A stretch of DNA of 64,000 nt, taken from assembly GCA_947172415.1 (NCBI GenBank), contig OX359202.1:3322001-3386000 (forward strand), in the 5' to 3' direction. Each line of letters opens with the position of its first letter. Positions within the stretch are counted from its first letter, which is position 1. The notes under the pieces were generated by a model that was given only the letters and a program-made list of their open reading frames with translations, was not told the origin of the DNA and ran no database searches. This DNA is from Chondrosia reniformis. Its lineage: Eukaryota; Porifera; Demospongiae; Chondrillida; Chondrillidae. Of this stretch, positions 32,012-45,299 are shown one piece after another. The translations under genes and the position numbers were made by a program.

Positions 32012-35000
32012 TATTGTGTATATGAACTAGTTATATTGGTATGTACTGGTTAAATGTCTAAGTTGTGTGTACTAGTTTTATGTACTGGCTATATGTATTA
32101 GTTCTATGTACTACTTGTCGTACTACATTAATGTACTAGTTGTATGTACTAGTCATATGTACTAGTTGTGTGTACTAGTTGTATGTACTAGTACTATGTA
32201 CTAGTTGTATATACTAATTGTATGTACTTATTGAAAGTACTATATAGTTGTATGTACTAGTTTTAAGTGCACGTTACTAGGTGTATGTTCTAGCTGTAAG
32301 TGCTAGTTCTTGTTAAATTTACTAGTTTGAGGTTTTAGTTGGATGTATATACTCAATTGTAGGTAGTAGTTGGATGTTCTAATTGTATGTACATAGTTGT
32401 ATTTAATTGTTATATTTACTAGTTTCATGTACTAGTTGTATGTACTAGTTTTATGTACTAGTTACTAGTTGTATATATAAGTACTTGTTGTAAGTACTAA
32501 TTGTATATACTAGTTGTATATATGTACTTGTAACTAGTCGTGTGTACTAGTTATATGTACTTGTTTTATGTACTAGTTGCAAATACTAGTCGTATGTACT
32601 AATTGTATGTACTAGTAGTATGTACTAGTAACTATTTGTATGTCTTAGATGTATGTAGTAGTTATATGTACTAGTCGTATGTAGTTATATGTACTATTTG
32701 TAGTACTAATTATATGTACTAGTTGTATGTACTAGTTGTACCTACTAGTTTTATGTACTAGTTGTATGTACTAGTAAATAGTTGTATATATAGGTAGTAG
32801 TTGTATGTACAGTTGTATGTAATAGTTGTATGTACTAGTAACTAGTCGTATGTACTAATTGTGTGTAATTTTATATACTGGTAGTATCTACTAGTTGTTT
32901 GTACTAGTTATATATTTCGTTTGTAGGGCTAGTTGCATTTACTAGTTGTATCTACTAGTTTTATGTACTAGTTGTATGTAGAAGTTGGATGTACTAGTTG
33001 TATGTACTAGTAGCTATCTGTATGTTGTAGTTCTATGTACTAGTTGCTTATACTAGTTGTATGTAGTTATATTTACTACTTGTGTTTACAAGTTGTGTGT
33101 AATTTTTTAATGTACTAATTAAATTTACCAGTAGTAGTTATCCGTTTTATGTACTAGTTTTATGTACTAGTTGTGTTTACTAGTTGTATGTACTAGTAAC
33201 TAGATGTATGTACTAGTTGTATTTACAAGTTTTATGTATTAGTTGCATGTAGTAGCAACTAATAGTACATATAGGTATTAGTTTTATGTACTAGTTGCAT
33301 GTACTAGTTCTATATATGTACTAGTAACTAGTCGTATGTACTTGTAATATGTACTAGTTGTATGTACTAGTTGTATGTACTAGTTGTATGTACTAATTGT
33401 ATGTACTAATTGTATATACTAGTAATTATCTCAATGTATAGGAACTAATTGTATATACCAGTTTTATTTACCTATTATATGTACTAGTCGTAAGTACTGG
33501 TAGTGTGTTCTAGTTTTATGTATTATTTCTATGTATTTTTAGTACTGGTTTTATGTACTAGTTGTATGTATTAGTTATATGTACTACTTTAATCTACTAG
33601 TTGTATATACTAGTATGCTATAGTTACTAGTCGTTTGTACTAGTTACATGTACCAGTTATATGTTCTAGTTGTACGTACTAGTTGCATGTACTAGTAACT
33701 AGATGTATGTACTAGTTGTATGTACTAGTAACTAGTTTTATTTATAGTTACTAGTTGTATTTAGTATTAGTATGTACTAGTTGTATATATATACTAGTAA
33801 CTTGTTGTATGGACTAGCTATATGTTCTAGCTGTATGTATTAGTTTTATTTACTAGTTGTATGTACTATTTTTATGTACTAGATACTATTTGTATATACT
33901 AGTTGTATGTATTAGTTATATGTATCTACTAATTGTGTAATTGTTGTATGTACCAGCTATATTTACTAGTTGTAGTTACTAGTTGTATGTACTAGTTTTA
34001 TCTACCAGTTGTATATATAGGTACTAGTTGTATGTACAAGTTTTATGTAATATATGCTAGTTGTATGCTCTAGTTGTATGTACCGGTTATATGTACTAAT
34101 TGTATTTAATAATTGTGTGTAATTGTTTATTCAGGTTATATCTACTTGTTGTATGTACTAGTTATATATTCTGGTTGTAGGACTAATTGAATGTACTAGT
34201 TGTATCTACTAGTTGTGTGTACAAGTAACTAATTTTTTTATGTAGGTATTAGTTGTATGTACTAGTTGTATTACTAGTAACTTTCTGTAAGCACTAGTTA
34301 TATGTACTAGTTGTATCTACTAGTTGTATGAACTAGTTGAATGTACTAATCGTATGTACTAGTAGTTCGTACTCATTACTAGTATATGTTCTAGTTGTAT
34401 GTACTAGGACTAGTTTACTAGTTGGAGGTTCTAGTTGTATGTACTCAATTCTAAGTAGTAGTTGCATGTTCCAATTGGATGTACTAATTGTATGTACTAG
34501 TTATGTGCTCGTTGTATGTTCCAGGTGTATGGACTAATTGGATGTACTAGTTAATGTACTATTTGTAGGTACTTGTTGTATGTACTAGTTTAATGTAGTC
34601 CTTGTATGTAGAAGTTGTATGTACTAGTTGTGGGTAATTGTATATACACATTATATCTACTAGTTGTATGTACTAGTTATATATTCTGGTTGTAGGACTA
34701 ATTGCATGTACTAGTTGTATCTACTAGTTGTGTACAATTTTGTATGTAGGTATTAGTTGTATGTACTAGTTGTATTACTAGTAACTTGCCGTAAGCACTA
34801 GTTATATGTACTAGTTGTATGTACTAGTTGTATGTACTAGTTATATGTACTAGTTGTATGTACTAGTGTGTGTTTATGTACTAGTAACTAGTCGTATGTA
34901 CTAGTTATATGTACTAGTTGTATGTACTAGTTGTACGTACTAGTTGAATGTACTAGTAACTAGATGTAATTACTAGTTGTAAGTACTACTTGTATGTACT

Positions 35001-35134
35001 ACTTCTATGTACTTCTTTCATGTACTAGATACCAGTTGTATATACTAGTAGTATGTACAATTTATATGTTTGTACTAATTGTGTGTAATTGTTGTATGTA
35101 CTAGTTATATTTAGTAGTTGTAGTTACTAGTTGT
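32012..35134 (+). repeat. 13-bp minisatellite, block 14
   Basis: Long array. Frequent variants insert TAACTAG after TACTAG, and GTGTGTAATTG replaces a unit at intervals. Its end (TTACTAGTTGT, 35124-35134) recurs after the LINE at 39480-39490. Confidence 0.9.
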
Positions 35135-35144
35135 CGTGGAAATT

Positions 35145-35244
35145 GGAGGCTGTGGTTCCGAGCTGACAAGAGGATGGGTATTGTCCAGTTCAACCCCCCG
35201 ACGCTTAGCCCCTCATGTGGCATCCTGTGGCTAAATCAGCCTCC
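35145..35244 (+). other. Structured 5' leader of the LINE
   Basis: GGAGGCTG (35145-35152) pairs exactly with CAGCCTCC (35237-35244), and inside it AGGATG (35171-35176) pairs with CATCCT (35221-35226). R2-type LINEs often start with an HDV-like ribozyme. The nesting here is hairpin-like and I could not build the HDV double pseudoknot, so function is open. Confidence 0.45.
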
Positions 35245-35339
35245 CTGTCAGTATGGGCTAACCCCCCGTCTGGCAGCTACACTGGGTTACGTTACGTCAT
35301 GAGAATAACAATTTTCAAGACAGGCTGTGGCCTAGGTGC

Positions 35340-38300
35340 ACCAGTGGTGAAGAAAACCCTGGGTCAACCAGAATAGGCGATTCCACTGGTGCCTCACAGG
35401 TAGATGTACCTGAATGTAATAACCCTTCTTCGGTCCCCGTGACGGGCCAACCAGCCCTATGGACCGAGGAAATGCTTAGGGCACTAATTGATTGCTATGA
35501 GCGAAAAGAGGTGGCTATCAGAAGCGTTTAGAGCGGGAATGGCTGAGCAAATACCCACATTTGCCTCAGACTGGTCGAACCCTTGCCTTCCAAGCCAAAA
35601 GGAGCTTGGTAGGAGACGGAGTACTGCAAGTAACGGGTAGCCGAGATTTAGATTTGGTTAATGATGCACCGCAAGGTGCCTCTAGAAGGAGAAGGATCCA
35701 AGGGGTGATCTGGAACCTTCAGAGGGATAATATCCTCATGGAGCTCTACCGAGAAAGTAAGCCCATGGAAAAGGGGTATGCCGAGCGGTTGTACCAGGCT
35801 TGGAATGCTGCAATGCCAGACCATAAAACCACAAAGGTAGCGCTAACTACAAGACTTAGTAGAATCCGCAGAGGTCAAGGTCTCTCAAGACTAAACCTTG
35901 TGGAACCTGACTCTTGTGGTGTAGCCACCCTAACTGGGACTGTGGAGGAAGGTGTGGGAGCCCAGGGACAGGAGGAGCTTCACCAAGTTCAGGCTGGGAC
36001 TGAACAAAATGGTGAGCAGCCTGCAGTCCCTGTTGAAACTCCTGCACATGATCATCCCAGACCCAGGACAAGTAGCAATGATAATCTGATGCAACTTTTA
36101 GGCAAAGCAAAAGATGCCTGTCTCCGAAAGAAACCTGGAGATTTCTCTGGAAGAAAACCCTGTGGGGCAGTGCGGTTCAACCATGTTGATGCGGCACTGC
36201 TTCAGGAGGCCAATGATTGGGTGGAGAAAGAGTGGCAGGAAGGCCCTAGGTCGGCCTGGCACCTTAACTGCCTGGTCTACTCTGTTGCTATGGCTGTGAG
36301 GGGAAAAACAACCTACGAATCGCAGCCATGCAACCAGGGAAGGAAATCAGATAATCAGAAGGGAAGTAAGAGACAGGAAGGTCACATAAGTGACAGGAAG
36401 GCCAAGGGCCTTAGGTTTAGAAGACTGCTTGCCTGGTTGGATGTGGAAAGAGCGCGTCAACAGAATAATAATCCTATGACCAAACGCCAGAAAGTACTCC
36501 GAAGAAAGCTTAGGAGAGAGTTCCATTCATTAAACCTGAATGTGCTGATCAGAGCTCGGGAACAGACACTGGGGAAACTCATGGTCTGGACCCTACAAGA
36601 GCGAAGATCAGCTGAACGCAGGAAATTCCAGGAACAAAACCACCTTTGGAATACCCAAAGGAAGTTCCGGATGAATGGCAATGTTCCAACCTCCAATGAA
36701 GCTCCCTCAATTGAGGTAGTAAGAGATTTTTGGACAAAGATTGTAGGTACTGTTGGTAAGGTCAACAAAGACGACCCAGGGGTGAAAGAATGGCTAAAGG
36801 AAACCAAAAAGAGGGTGGGTAGAACCTCCTCTGAAGGTCCCGATAGCATTGATGAGACCAAAAAGAGGAAGGCCTTGAAAAAGGCAAAAAGCTGGTCAGC
36901 CCCTGGACCGGATGGCATCCACACTTTTTGGTGGAAAGCACTCCCCTCTGCACAGTCTGCCTCGGCAGATGTACTACGGAGGGTGGTGAGCGGAGATCTG
37001 TCAGTCCCAGACTGGCTTACAAGGGATCGCACTCTACTCATCCCCAAAAAGGGTGACCCGAAAAGTGCGGCCAACTACCGACCTATTGCGTGTCTCAACA
37101 CAATGTACAAGGCTGTCACAGCATACATTGCGTCAGAACTACTCACTTACACCTACACTAATGATCTTTTGCCTATGGCCCAAAGGGCCATGAGGAAAGG
37201 GAGGTGGGGCTGTGTGGACTGTCTACTGCTGGATCAATCAATCGGTCTAGATGCCAAAATTATGGGCAAGCCACTTAGTGTGGCAAGGATCGATTATGAG
37301 AAGGCATACGACAGAGTCCCTCACAAGGGGTGATGAAGGTGCTAAAAACCATCAAGTGCCCAGGTTGGATCCGGAGGTCTATAGAGCTCTTCTCCAAACA
37401 CTGGGCTACTGTGCTTGAGTTGAGGACTGCGGAGAAAGGTGGTTAGGAGCACCCCTGTTAAATATAACAGGGGACTCTTCCAAGGAGACTCCTTATCGCC
37501 ACTCCTCTTTTGTCTGGCCATAGCTCCCATATCCCAAGTTCCTAACAGAACCAAGGGATATACCCTCTGGCATAATGGGGAAAGGAACACCATGTCACAC
37601 TTGTTGTACATGGATGACCTTAAGATATATGCTGGAGGGCCTGATAAACTCAGGGAAGCCATGGAATGTGTGGAAAAAAACCTCAAATGCCATTGGCATG
37701 AGGTTTGGAGTGAGAAAGTGTGGAACAGCTCACATGCAAAAGGGGAAAGTTCTGGCTGGCCCAGACAATCCTGAACGCAGTGAAGAATCCATAAGGAGCC
37801 TTGAAAAAGGTACTACTTATAAGTACCTAGGGCTAGAACAACTGTTTGAGGTAGATGACAGCAAGGTCAAAGCTTGCTTGATCAACAAATTGAGGAGGAG
37901 ACTCCACAAAGTGTGGGGCTCTCACCTCAATGGTAAGAATGCTGCAGAAGCCTCTAACATGTTGTGTGCCTCTCTATTGAGATACTCTTACCCAGTTTTG
38001 AAGTGGACTCAAAGTGAGCTTCCAAAACTGGACCGAATGGTGAGAAAGGTCATGAGAAAGTACCAGTGTCATCACTATAACTCTGCCATTGAAAGAGTGA
38101 ATTTGCCTCGCTCTCAAGGTGGTAGAGGGCTCTGTAGTTTTCCTTTGGATCACGATAGGGCTGTTGTGAATCTGGCAAGATACCTCCATACTGCCAATGA
38201 TCCACTCATAGCTGTTGTGGTTAAACACCAAAAGTGGCTGGAGTGCTCAAAGCAGAGGAGGACTGTCTTGAAAGAAGCCAGATTGATACTGAGAAGCCAC

Positions 38301-39206
38301 GGAATAGAACTAGAACCGGAAATGTGGCTGAAGACAGATCCCTCACAAAATAGTGTAAGAGAATGGAGGAGATTGGCACGTGAGCTCCGGGAGGCTCAGA
38401 CTGAAAGGTTAAAAAGTAACCTAGCCGAAAAGTCTCACCAGGGCTCATACCACAGACAAGTCACAAATAGGGAGTCTTATGTGTGGCTTTCTGAGGGGAG
38501 ACTCAGACCTCAAACTGAGGCTCTGATTCTCGCAGCCCAAGATGATGTGCTGCACACTAGGTGGTACCAAAATAGGATTCTGAAGAATTCTAGCCTCCTA
38601 ATGTGCAGAGAATGTGGCAAGGCTATGGAAACGGTCAAACACATACTAAACATGTGTGAGCCCAAGGGATTTTCTCTCTACAAAGAGAGACATGACCGGG
38701 CAATACTAATAGTGTTGTGGAGACTGTTGAAAGAATATGGATTCAAGCAGGAAGAGCCCTGGTACAAACTAGAAGCAAAACCAGTCTATGAGAATAGGGC
38801 TGTCAAAATCTTGTGGGATCCTAGTATCCCTACAGTTGATGAAATGACAGAAAGAAGGCCAGACTTAGTGGTTGAGGATCGGCTAAGTAAGTCCATCTTC
38901 ATTATTGAGATGTCAGTTCCTACTGACAGCAATATTAATGGAAGATGGCAAGAGAAGTTCCAAAAGTACCAGAAGCTGGCAGCTGATATGAGGAAACAAT
39001 TTAGGGGCTACCGAATTAAGGTAGTCCCGATGATAATTGGTGCTTTGGGGACAGTGGACACGCTCCTGGAAGACCTTAGGGGAATTCCAAAGCTGTCAAA
39101 AAGTGCAGTAGAAGTGATGAGAGCCATGCAGAGAACTGTTCTCTGTTCGGCTGTGAGGATATTGAGGCGACATCTATCTGTTGAGGGATTGGGGCCTGGA
39201 CGATAA
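35340..39206 (+). pseudogene. LINE polyprotein, copy 2: Myb-like, reverse transcriptase, zinc knuckle, restriction-like endonuclease
   Basis: A 10-bp deletion after GAGCGA (near 35503), relative to the other copy, breaks the first Myb-like module. The second, VIWNLQRDNILMELYRE, is intact. The RT follows: SAPGPDGIHTFWWKA, LIPKKGDPKSAANYRPIA, DYEKAYDRVPHKG, GLFQGDSLSPLLF, LLYMDDLKIYA and YKYLGLEQ. The C-terminal part has the Cys/His knuckle CRECGKAMETVKHILNMC (about 38602-38655). Then comes a PD-(D/E)xK-type nuclease: RRPDLVVED with IIEMSVPTD, and KYQKLAADMRK. The protein stops at 39206. Frame breaks at about 37330 (one base missing versus copy 1), 37435, and at an A7 run (37674-37680) shared with copy 1. 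This nuclease normally nicks the target for target-primed reverse transcription. Confidence 0.88.
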
Positions 39207-39479
39207 GTAGTCCTGTCCCAGTCCTTGCCTGTCGACCTCTGGAAAGCAGTGGTGGATTGGTGTATGGAGGTACTCCCTCCTATTATGACGGTCAACTTTG
39301 GCCCGACGTGCACCCGTCTGCTGCTGTCGGAAGGAGGAAAAGCCGAGGCTTCTGGCTAAAAACCCAAAGAAAGGAAAACATAACTGACTGAGGGTTGTCC
39401 AAGCCAGATACTCCTTGCCTTAGTACACTAAGGCAAGAAGTAACAAGGTTCTCCGTTAAGGCTTTTGTTCTTCAAGTAC
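39207..39479 (+). other. LINE 3' UTR with terminal hairpin
   Basis: Non-coding tail without a poly-A or simple repeat. A perfect 10-bp hairpin, CTTGCCTTAG (39414-39423) with CTAAGGCAAG (39428-39437) around a TACA loop, lies 42 bp before the 3' end. It is a candidate site for RT recognition of its own RNA. Confidence 0.7.
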
Positions 39480-42400
39480 TTACTAGTTGTATGTACTAGT
39501 TGTATCTACCAGTTGTTTATATAAGTACTAGTTGTATGAACTAGTTGGATGTACCAGTTGTATGTACTAGTAACTAGTCATCTGTACTAGTTGTATGTAC
39601 TAGTTGTATGTACTAGTTGTATTTACTAGTGGTGTGTAATTGTATGTACTAGTTATGTATTCTGCTTGAAGGGCTAGTTGCATGTACTAGTTGTATCTAC
39701 TAGTTGTATGTACTAGTAACTAATTCTATATATAGGAATTAGTTGTATGTACTAGTTGTATGTAGTTATATGTAGCACTAGTTATATGTACATGTTGTAT
39801 CTACTAGTTGTATGTACTAGTTGTATGTAGTTATATGTACTAGTTGTGTGTACTAGTTGTGTGTAATTGAATTTACTAGATATGTTTACTAGTTGCAGTT
39901 ACTACCCCTATATACTGGTTATATGTATTAGTTGCTTGTATTAGTTATATATACTAGTTGTAGTAGTAGTTGTATGTACTGGTTGAATTTACTAGTCGTA
40001 TGTACTAGTTGCTCATACTCGTTACTAGTTGTATGTTCTAGTTATATGTTCTAGGACTAGTTTATTAGTTGGAGGTTCTAGTTGTATGTACCCAATTCTA
40101 AATAGTAGTTGTATGTTCCAATTGGATGTACTAATTGTATGTACTAGTTACGTGCTAGTTGCATGTTCCAGTTGTATGGACTAATTGGATGTACTTGTTA
40201 TATATACTAGTTGTATGTATATACTAGTTGTATGTACTAGGAGTATGTTCTAGGTTTATGTACTATATATATGTACTAGTTATATGTGTATGCAATGGTC
40301 ATAAGTACAAGTTGTATGCACTAGTTATTTGTACTGGTTATTTGTACTAGTTCTTTGCCCTCGTTGTAATACTAGTTGAATGTACTAGCTGTAAGTACGG
40401 GTTGTATGTATTGGTGTTGTGTACTAGTTGTATGTACTTGCTGTATTTACTAGTTGTATAAACTAGTTGTATGTACTAGTAGCATGTACTAGTTATTAAT
40501 TGTATGTACTAGTTGTATGTAATGGACTACTTGACTTGTTAGAGGTTCTACTTGTATGTACTCAATTCTAAGTAGTAGTTGCATGTGTTATTTGTATGTA
40601 CTAATTGTATGTACTAGTTGTGTACTAGTTGTATGAAGTAGTTGAATGTACTAGTAGTGTGTACTAGTTTCTAGTTGTATGTAGTCTAGGTGTATGTACT
40701 AGTATTATGAACTAGGTATATGTGTATGTACTGGTTGTACGTACTAATACTATGTTCTAGTTTTATATACTATTTATATGAACTAGTTATGTGTGTATGT
40801 ACCGGTAAAATGTCCTAGTTGTATGTACTAGTTATATGTACCTGTTATATGTACAAGTTCTATGTACTAGTTGTAGTACTAGTTGCATGTACTAGTTGTA
40901 TGAACTAGTCGTATTTACTAGTTGTATGAACTCAATTGTAAGAGGTAGTTGCGTGTTCTAATTGTATGTTCTAATTGTATTTACTAGTTTTGGACTAGTT
41001 GTATATTCCAGTGGCATGTAATAATTGTATGTGCTAGTTATGTACTAGTTATATGTACTAGTTATATGAACTTGTTATATGTACTGGTTTTATGTACTAG
41101 TTGTATGTACAAGTAACTAGTTGTATGTACTAGTAGTATGTACTAGTTTCTTGTACTGGTTTTATGTACTAGTTGTTTCTAGAAGTTGTATGTACTAGTT
41201 GTATGTGCTAGTAACTATCTCTATGTACTAGTTGTAGGTACTAATTTTTTGTAGATATATGTACTAGTTGTATGTCCTATATAGTTGTGTGTAATTGTTT
41301 TACGTACTAGTTATATTTACTAGTTGTACTACTAATGGAATGTACTAGTTGTATGTACTAGTAGTGTGTTGTAGTTTTATGTACTATTTTAGTTATATGT
41401 GGATGCACTTGTTAAATGTACTAGTTGTATTTACTACTTATATGTACCTGTTATATGTACTAGTTCTATGTCCTAGGTGTAGTACTAGTGGTAATTACTA
41501 GTTGTTTGCACTAGTACGTTGTTGATGTACTAGTAATATGTACAAGTTGTATGTACTAGTTGTATATACTAGTTGTCTGTACTAGTTGTATGTACCAGTT
41601 GTATATACTAATTGTATGTACAAATTGTATATACTAGTAAGTAGATGTATGTACTAGTTATATGTAGTAGTTGTATGTACCAGTTGTATGTACCAGGTGT
41701 ATACACAAGTAACAATCTGTATTTACTAGTTTTTGTACTAGTTGTAAGTAGTTATATGTACTAGTTGTATGTACTAATTTTGTGTAATTGTTGTACGTAC
41801 TAAGTGATTTTTACTAGTTTTAGTTACTAGTTGTATGTACTGGTTTTATGTACTAGTTGTATTGACTAGTAACTAGTTGTATGTACTAGTAGTATGTACT
41901 AGTTTGATGTATTAGGTTTATGTACCAGTTGTTTGTAGAAGTTGTATGGACTAGTTGAATGTGCCAGTCACTATCTCTATGTACTAGTTGTATGTACTAG
42001 TTTTATGTAATTATATGTACTAGTTGTATGTCCTAGTAGAGGGTTGTAGTTGTATGTACTGATTTATTTATATGTGTATGCACTTGTTAAATGTACTAGT
42101 TATATTTACTACTTATATGTATCCGTTATAGGTAAATGTTCTATGTACTAGTTGTAGTACTAGTTGTATGTACTAGTATTAAGTAAAACTTGCATAATAT
42201 GTTCTAGTAAGCAGTTGTATTTACTAGTTATATGTATTAGTTGTGTGTACCAGTTATATATACTAGTTGTATGTACTAGTAATTATTTGTATGTACTAGT
42301 TGTATGTACTAGTGTTATGCCCTTGTTGTATGTAGAAGTTGTATGAACTAGTTGTATGTACTAGCTAGATGTACTAGTTGCATGTACTAGTTGTATGTAC

Positions 42401-44738
42401 TAGTTCTATATACTAGTTTTATGCACTAGTTGTATGTGGAAGTTTTATGTACTAGTTGTATGTACTAGTAACTATCTGTATGTACTAGTTGTATGCATTA
42501 GTTGTGTGTAATTAGGTATGTACTAATTATATTTACTAGTTGTAGTTACTAGTTGTATGTACTGGTTTTATGTACTAGTTGTATGTACTAGCTGTATGTA
42601 GCAGCCCTATGATCTAGTGTTATGTACTAGTTGTATGTACTGGTTATATGTACTAGTTTTATGTACTTGTTACATGTACTAATTGTATATACTAGTTTCA
42701 TGTCCTAATTGCATGTACCACCTGTATGTACTAGTTGAGTGTACTAGTTGTATGTACTAATTGTGTGTTCTAGTTGTATGTACTAGTAAGTAGTTAATGT
42801 ACTAGCTATATGTACTAGTTGAGTGTACTAGTTGTATGTACTAATTGTGTGTTCTAGTTTAATGTACTAGTAGGTAGTTGTGTGTACTAGTTAAAGGTGC
42901 AAGTTTTATGTAGTACTTCTATGTAATAGGTGTATGTACTAGTAGCAATCTGTATTTACTAATTGTACGTACTAGTTGTATGTACTACTTGTATGTAGTT
43001 ATATGTAGTACTTGTATGAACTAGTTGTGTGTATTTTTTGTATTCTAGTTATATTTACTATTTGTATTTACTAGTTTTAAGTACTAGTTGTATGTACTAG
43101 TTGTATGTACTAGTTTCTAGTTGTATGTAGTCTAGGTGTAGGTACTGGTTTTATGTAGTATATATATGAACTAGTTATATATGTGTGTACTGGTTAAATG
43201 AACTAGTTGTATGTACTAGTTGTATGTACAATTAGTATGTTTTAGTCCGTTCATATGTAGTAGTTATATGTGTATGTACTGATTATATGTACTAGTTGTT
43301 TGTAGAAGTTGTATGTACTAGTTGCATGACTAGTAACTATCTGTATGTGCTAGTTGAATGTACTAGTTATTTGAACTAGTTGTATATATGTAGTTATATA
43401 GACTACTTGTATGTACTAGTTGTGTTTAATTTTTGTATGTACTAGTTAAAATTACTAGTTTTTAGTTACTAGTTCTATGTACTAGTTGTTTGTACTAGTT
43501 GTATGTACTAGTAACTAGATGTATGTACTAGTTGTTTGTGCTAGTTTTATTACTAGTTGTATATACTAGTTGTATGTATTAGTTGTATAAATGTTCTAGT
43601 AATTAATTGTATGTATTAGTTATATGTATTAGCTGTATGTACTAGGAAGTAGTTGTATGGACTAGTTATATGTACTCGTTGTATGTACTAGTTTTATGTA
43701 ATTGTTATATGTACCAGTTGTATGTACTAGTTATTTGAACTAGTTGTATATATGTAGTTATATGGACTACTTGTATGTACAAGTTGTGTGTAATTTTCGT
43801 ATGTACTAGTTATATTTACTAGTTTTAGTTACTAGTTCTATGTACTAGTTGTATGTACTGGTAACCAGAGGTATGTACTAGTTGTATGTACTAGTTGTAT
43901 ACATGTTTTAGTAATTAATTGTATGTATTAGGTATATGTACTAGTTGTATGTACAAGCTGTATGTACTAGTTGCATGTACTAATTGTATGTACTAGTTGT
44001 GTGTACTAGGAAGTAGTTGTATGGACTAGTTGTATGTATTTGTTGTATGTACTAGTTTTATGTAATTGTTGTATGTACCAGTTGTATGTACTAGTTGTAT
44101 GTTCTAGTAGTATGTACTAGTTATATGTTCTAATTGTATGTATCAGTTTTATGTACTAGTTATTTGTATTAGTTTAATGTACTAATTGTGTGTACTAGTT
44201 TTATGAACTAGTTGTATGTACTAGTTTCTGGTTGTGTGTTGTCTAGGTGTATGTACTAGTTATGTGTACTAGTTATATGTGTATGTACTGGTTATAGGTC
44301 CTAGTTGTATGTACAAGTTGTATGTACTAGTAACTAGATGTATGTACTAGTTGAATGTGTTAGTTTTATTACTAATTTCATGTACTAGTTGTGTTTACTA
44401 GTTGTATACTTTTTCTAGTAATTAGTTTTATGTATTGGTTATATGTACTAGTTGTAGGTACTAGTTTTATGTCCTAGTTTAACTACTAGTTGTATGTATT
44501 AGTTGTATGTACAAGTAGTATGTTCTAGTTTTATGTACTGTTTATATATACTAATTCTATGTGTATGTACTGGTTATAAGTACTAGTTGTTTGTAGAAGT
44601 AGTATGCACTAGTTGTATCTACTAGTAACTATATGTATGTGTTAGTTGTATGTACCAGTTATTTGAACTAGTTGAATACATGTAGTTATTTGTACTACTT
44701 TAATGTACTAGTTATGAGTAATTTCCGTATGTACTAGT
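39480..44738 (+). repeat. 13-bp minisatellite, block 15
   Basis: The second-longest uninterrupted block. There is no inserted element over 5.2 kb. TAGTAACTAG junctions and GTGTGTAATTG units are frequent, and no AGGTACTAGG composite of the left-hand type was seen. Confidence 0.9.
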
Positions 44739-44740
44739 TA

Positions 44741-45054
44741 TCAGAGAGTACGGTAGTACTCTCTATGTAGGGATGGTACGGGTTGTTTCGTTTTCCCTAT
44801 ACATTAGTATAAGAGTGAAAATCCGAATTAGGCTGAAAATCGCCGAAAAAAAGGCTATGTATAGTTAACACTAGACTGCTATAAACTAGCCTTTAAGGAT
44901 AGCGATAGCGTTCCGCTGGCAAATAAACGAACTTTGAAATATCCCACTTTTGTTTTCTTCTTCTTCATTTTCTTCATCTTCTTCATCTTCTTCATCTTCA
45001 GCATGACGATTTTCTTGGCACCAGAGTCATCGCATCAATGAATTCGCCATTTTA
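44741..45054 (+). mobile_element. Dual-hairpin foldback element, copy 3, left half
   Basis: Begins TCAGAGAGTACGGTAGTACTC directly after TA (44739-44740), like copy 2, and follows copy 2 with an internal deletion of about 120 bp near 45000 up to AATTCGCCATTTTA at 45054. It then diverges completely. The matching right half appears at 54985-55797. Confidence 0.8.
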
Positions 45055-45101
45055 TATATATTAATTAATGAATGTAACTCCATTAGCAACCTATTCGTAA
45101 A
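45055..45101. other. Junction into unrelated DNA
   Basis: AT-rich sequence after homology to the foldback element ends. No duplication matching the other side (54980) is obvious. Confidence 0.4.
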
Positions 45102-45102
45102 A

Positions 45103-45196
45103 ATGGTGATTGCTTTAAATGTTCTGACAGTCTTCGGGCTTTTAACTTCAACAGTGCTTTTAAGCGCTCCAGCGTCATTGACGCTCGTATCAGTAA
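45103..45196 (+). CDS. Possible signal-peptide-coding first exon (tentative)
   Basis: An ATG opens a hydrophobic stretch (VIALNVLTVFGLLTSTVLLS) followed by small residues SAPAS, like a secretory signal peptide. At 45197 a GTAAGT follows immediately, matching the eukaryotic 5' splice-site consensus. The frame stays open to 45303 if unspliced (66 codons). I see no downstream exon that fits and do not recognise the protein. This may be chance in AT-rich DNA. Confidence 0.25.
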
Positions 45197-45299
45197 GTTA
45201 CTACTACATGCACTCCTATGTTGAATTTTTAACCTATCATTTGACACATTTAATTCAGTTTAACTTAAAATCTTCATTTAATTATTCGGCCAACCTTTT

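Larger units (their letters stand above)
35135..39479 (+). mobile_element. Myb/RT/RLE LINE, copy 2 (apparently full length)
   Basis: A 4.3-kb element with 5' leader, coding region and 3' UTR, bounded on both sides by TTACTAGTTGT (35124-35134 and 39480-39490). This could be an 11-bp target duplication, although the repeat background weakens the inference. It carries a C-terminal restriction-like endonuclease, and YMDDLK in its RT recalls the R4/Dong group; I cannot fix the clade. Confidence 0.85.

Noticed and set aside
35135..35260. An HDV-like ribozyme at the LINE 5' end.
   Set aside because: I could pair only a nested hairpin, not the double pseudoknot, so it is listed as a structured leader only.
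36457..37074. A 205-codon minus-strand frame opposite the Myb/RT LINE.
   Set aside because: Antisense of conserved RT coding sequence; the same shadow occurs in the other copy at 30431-30715.
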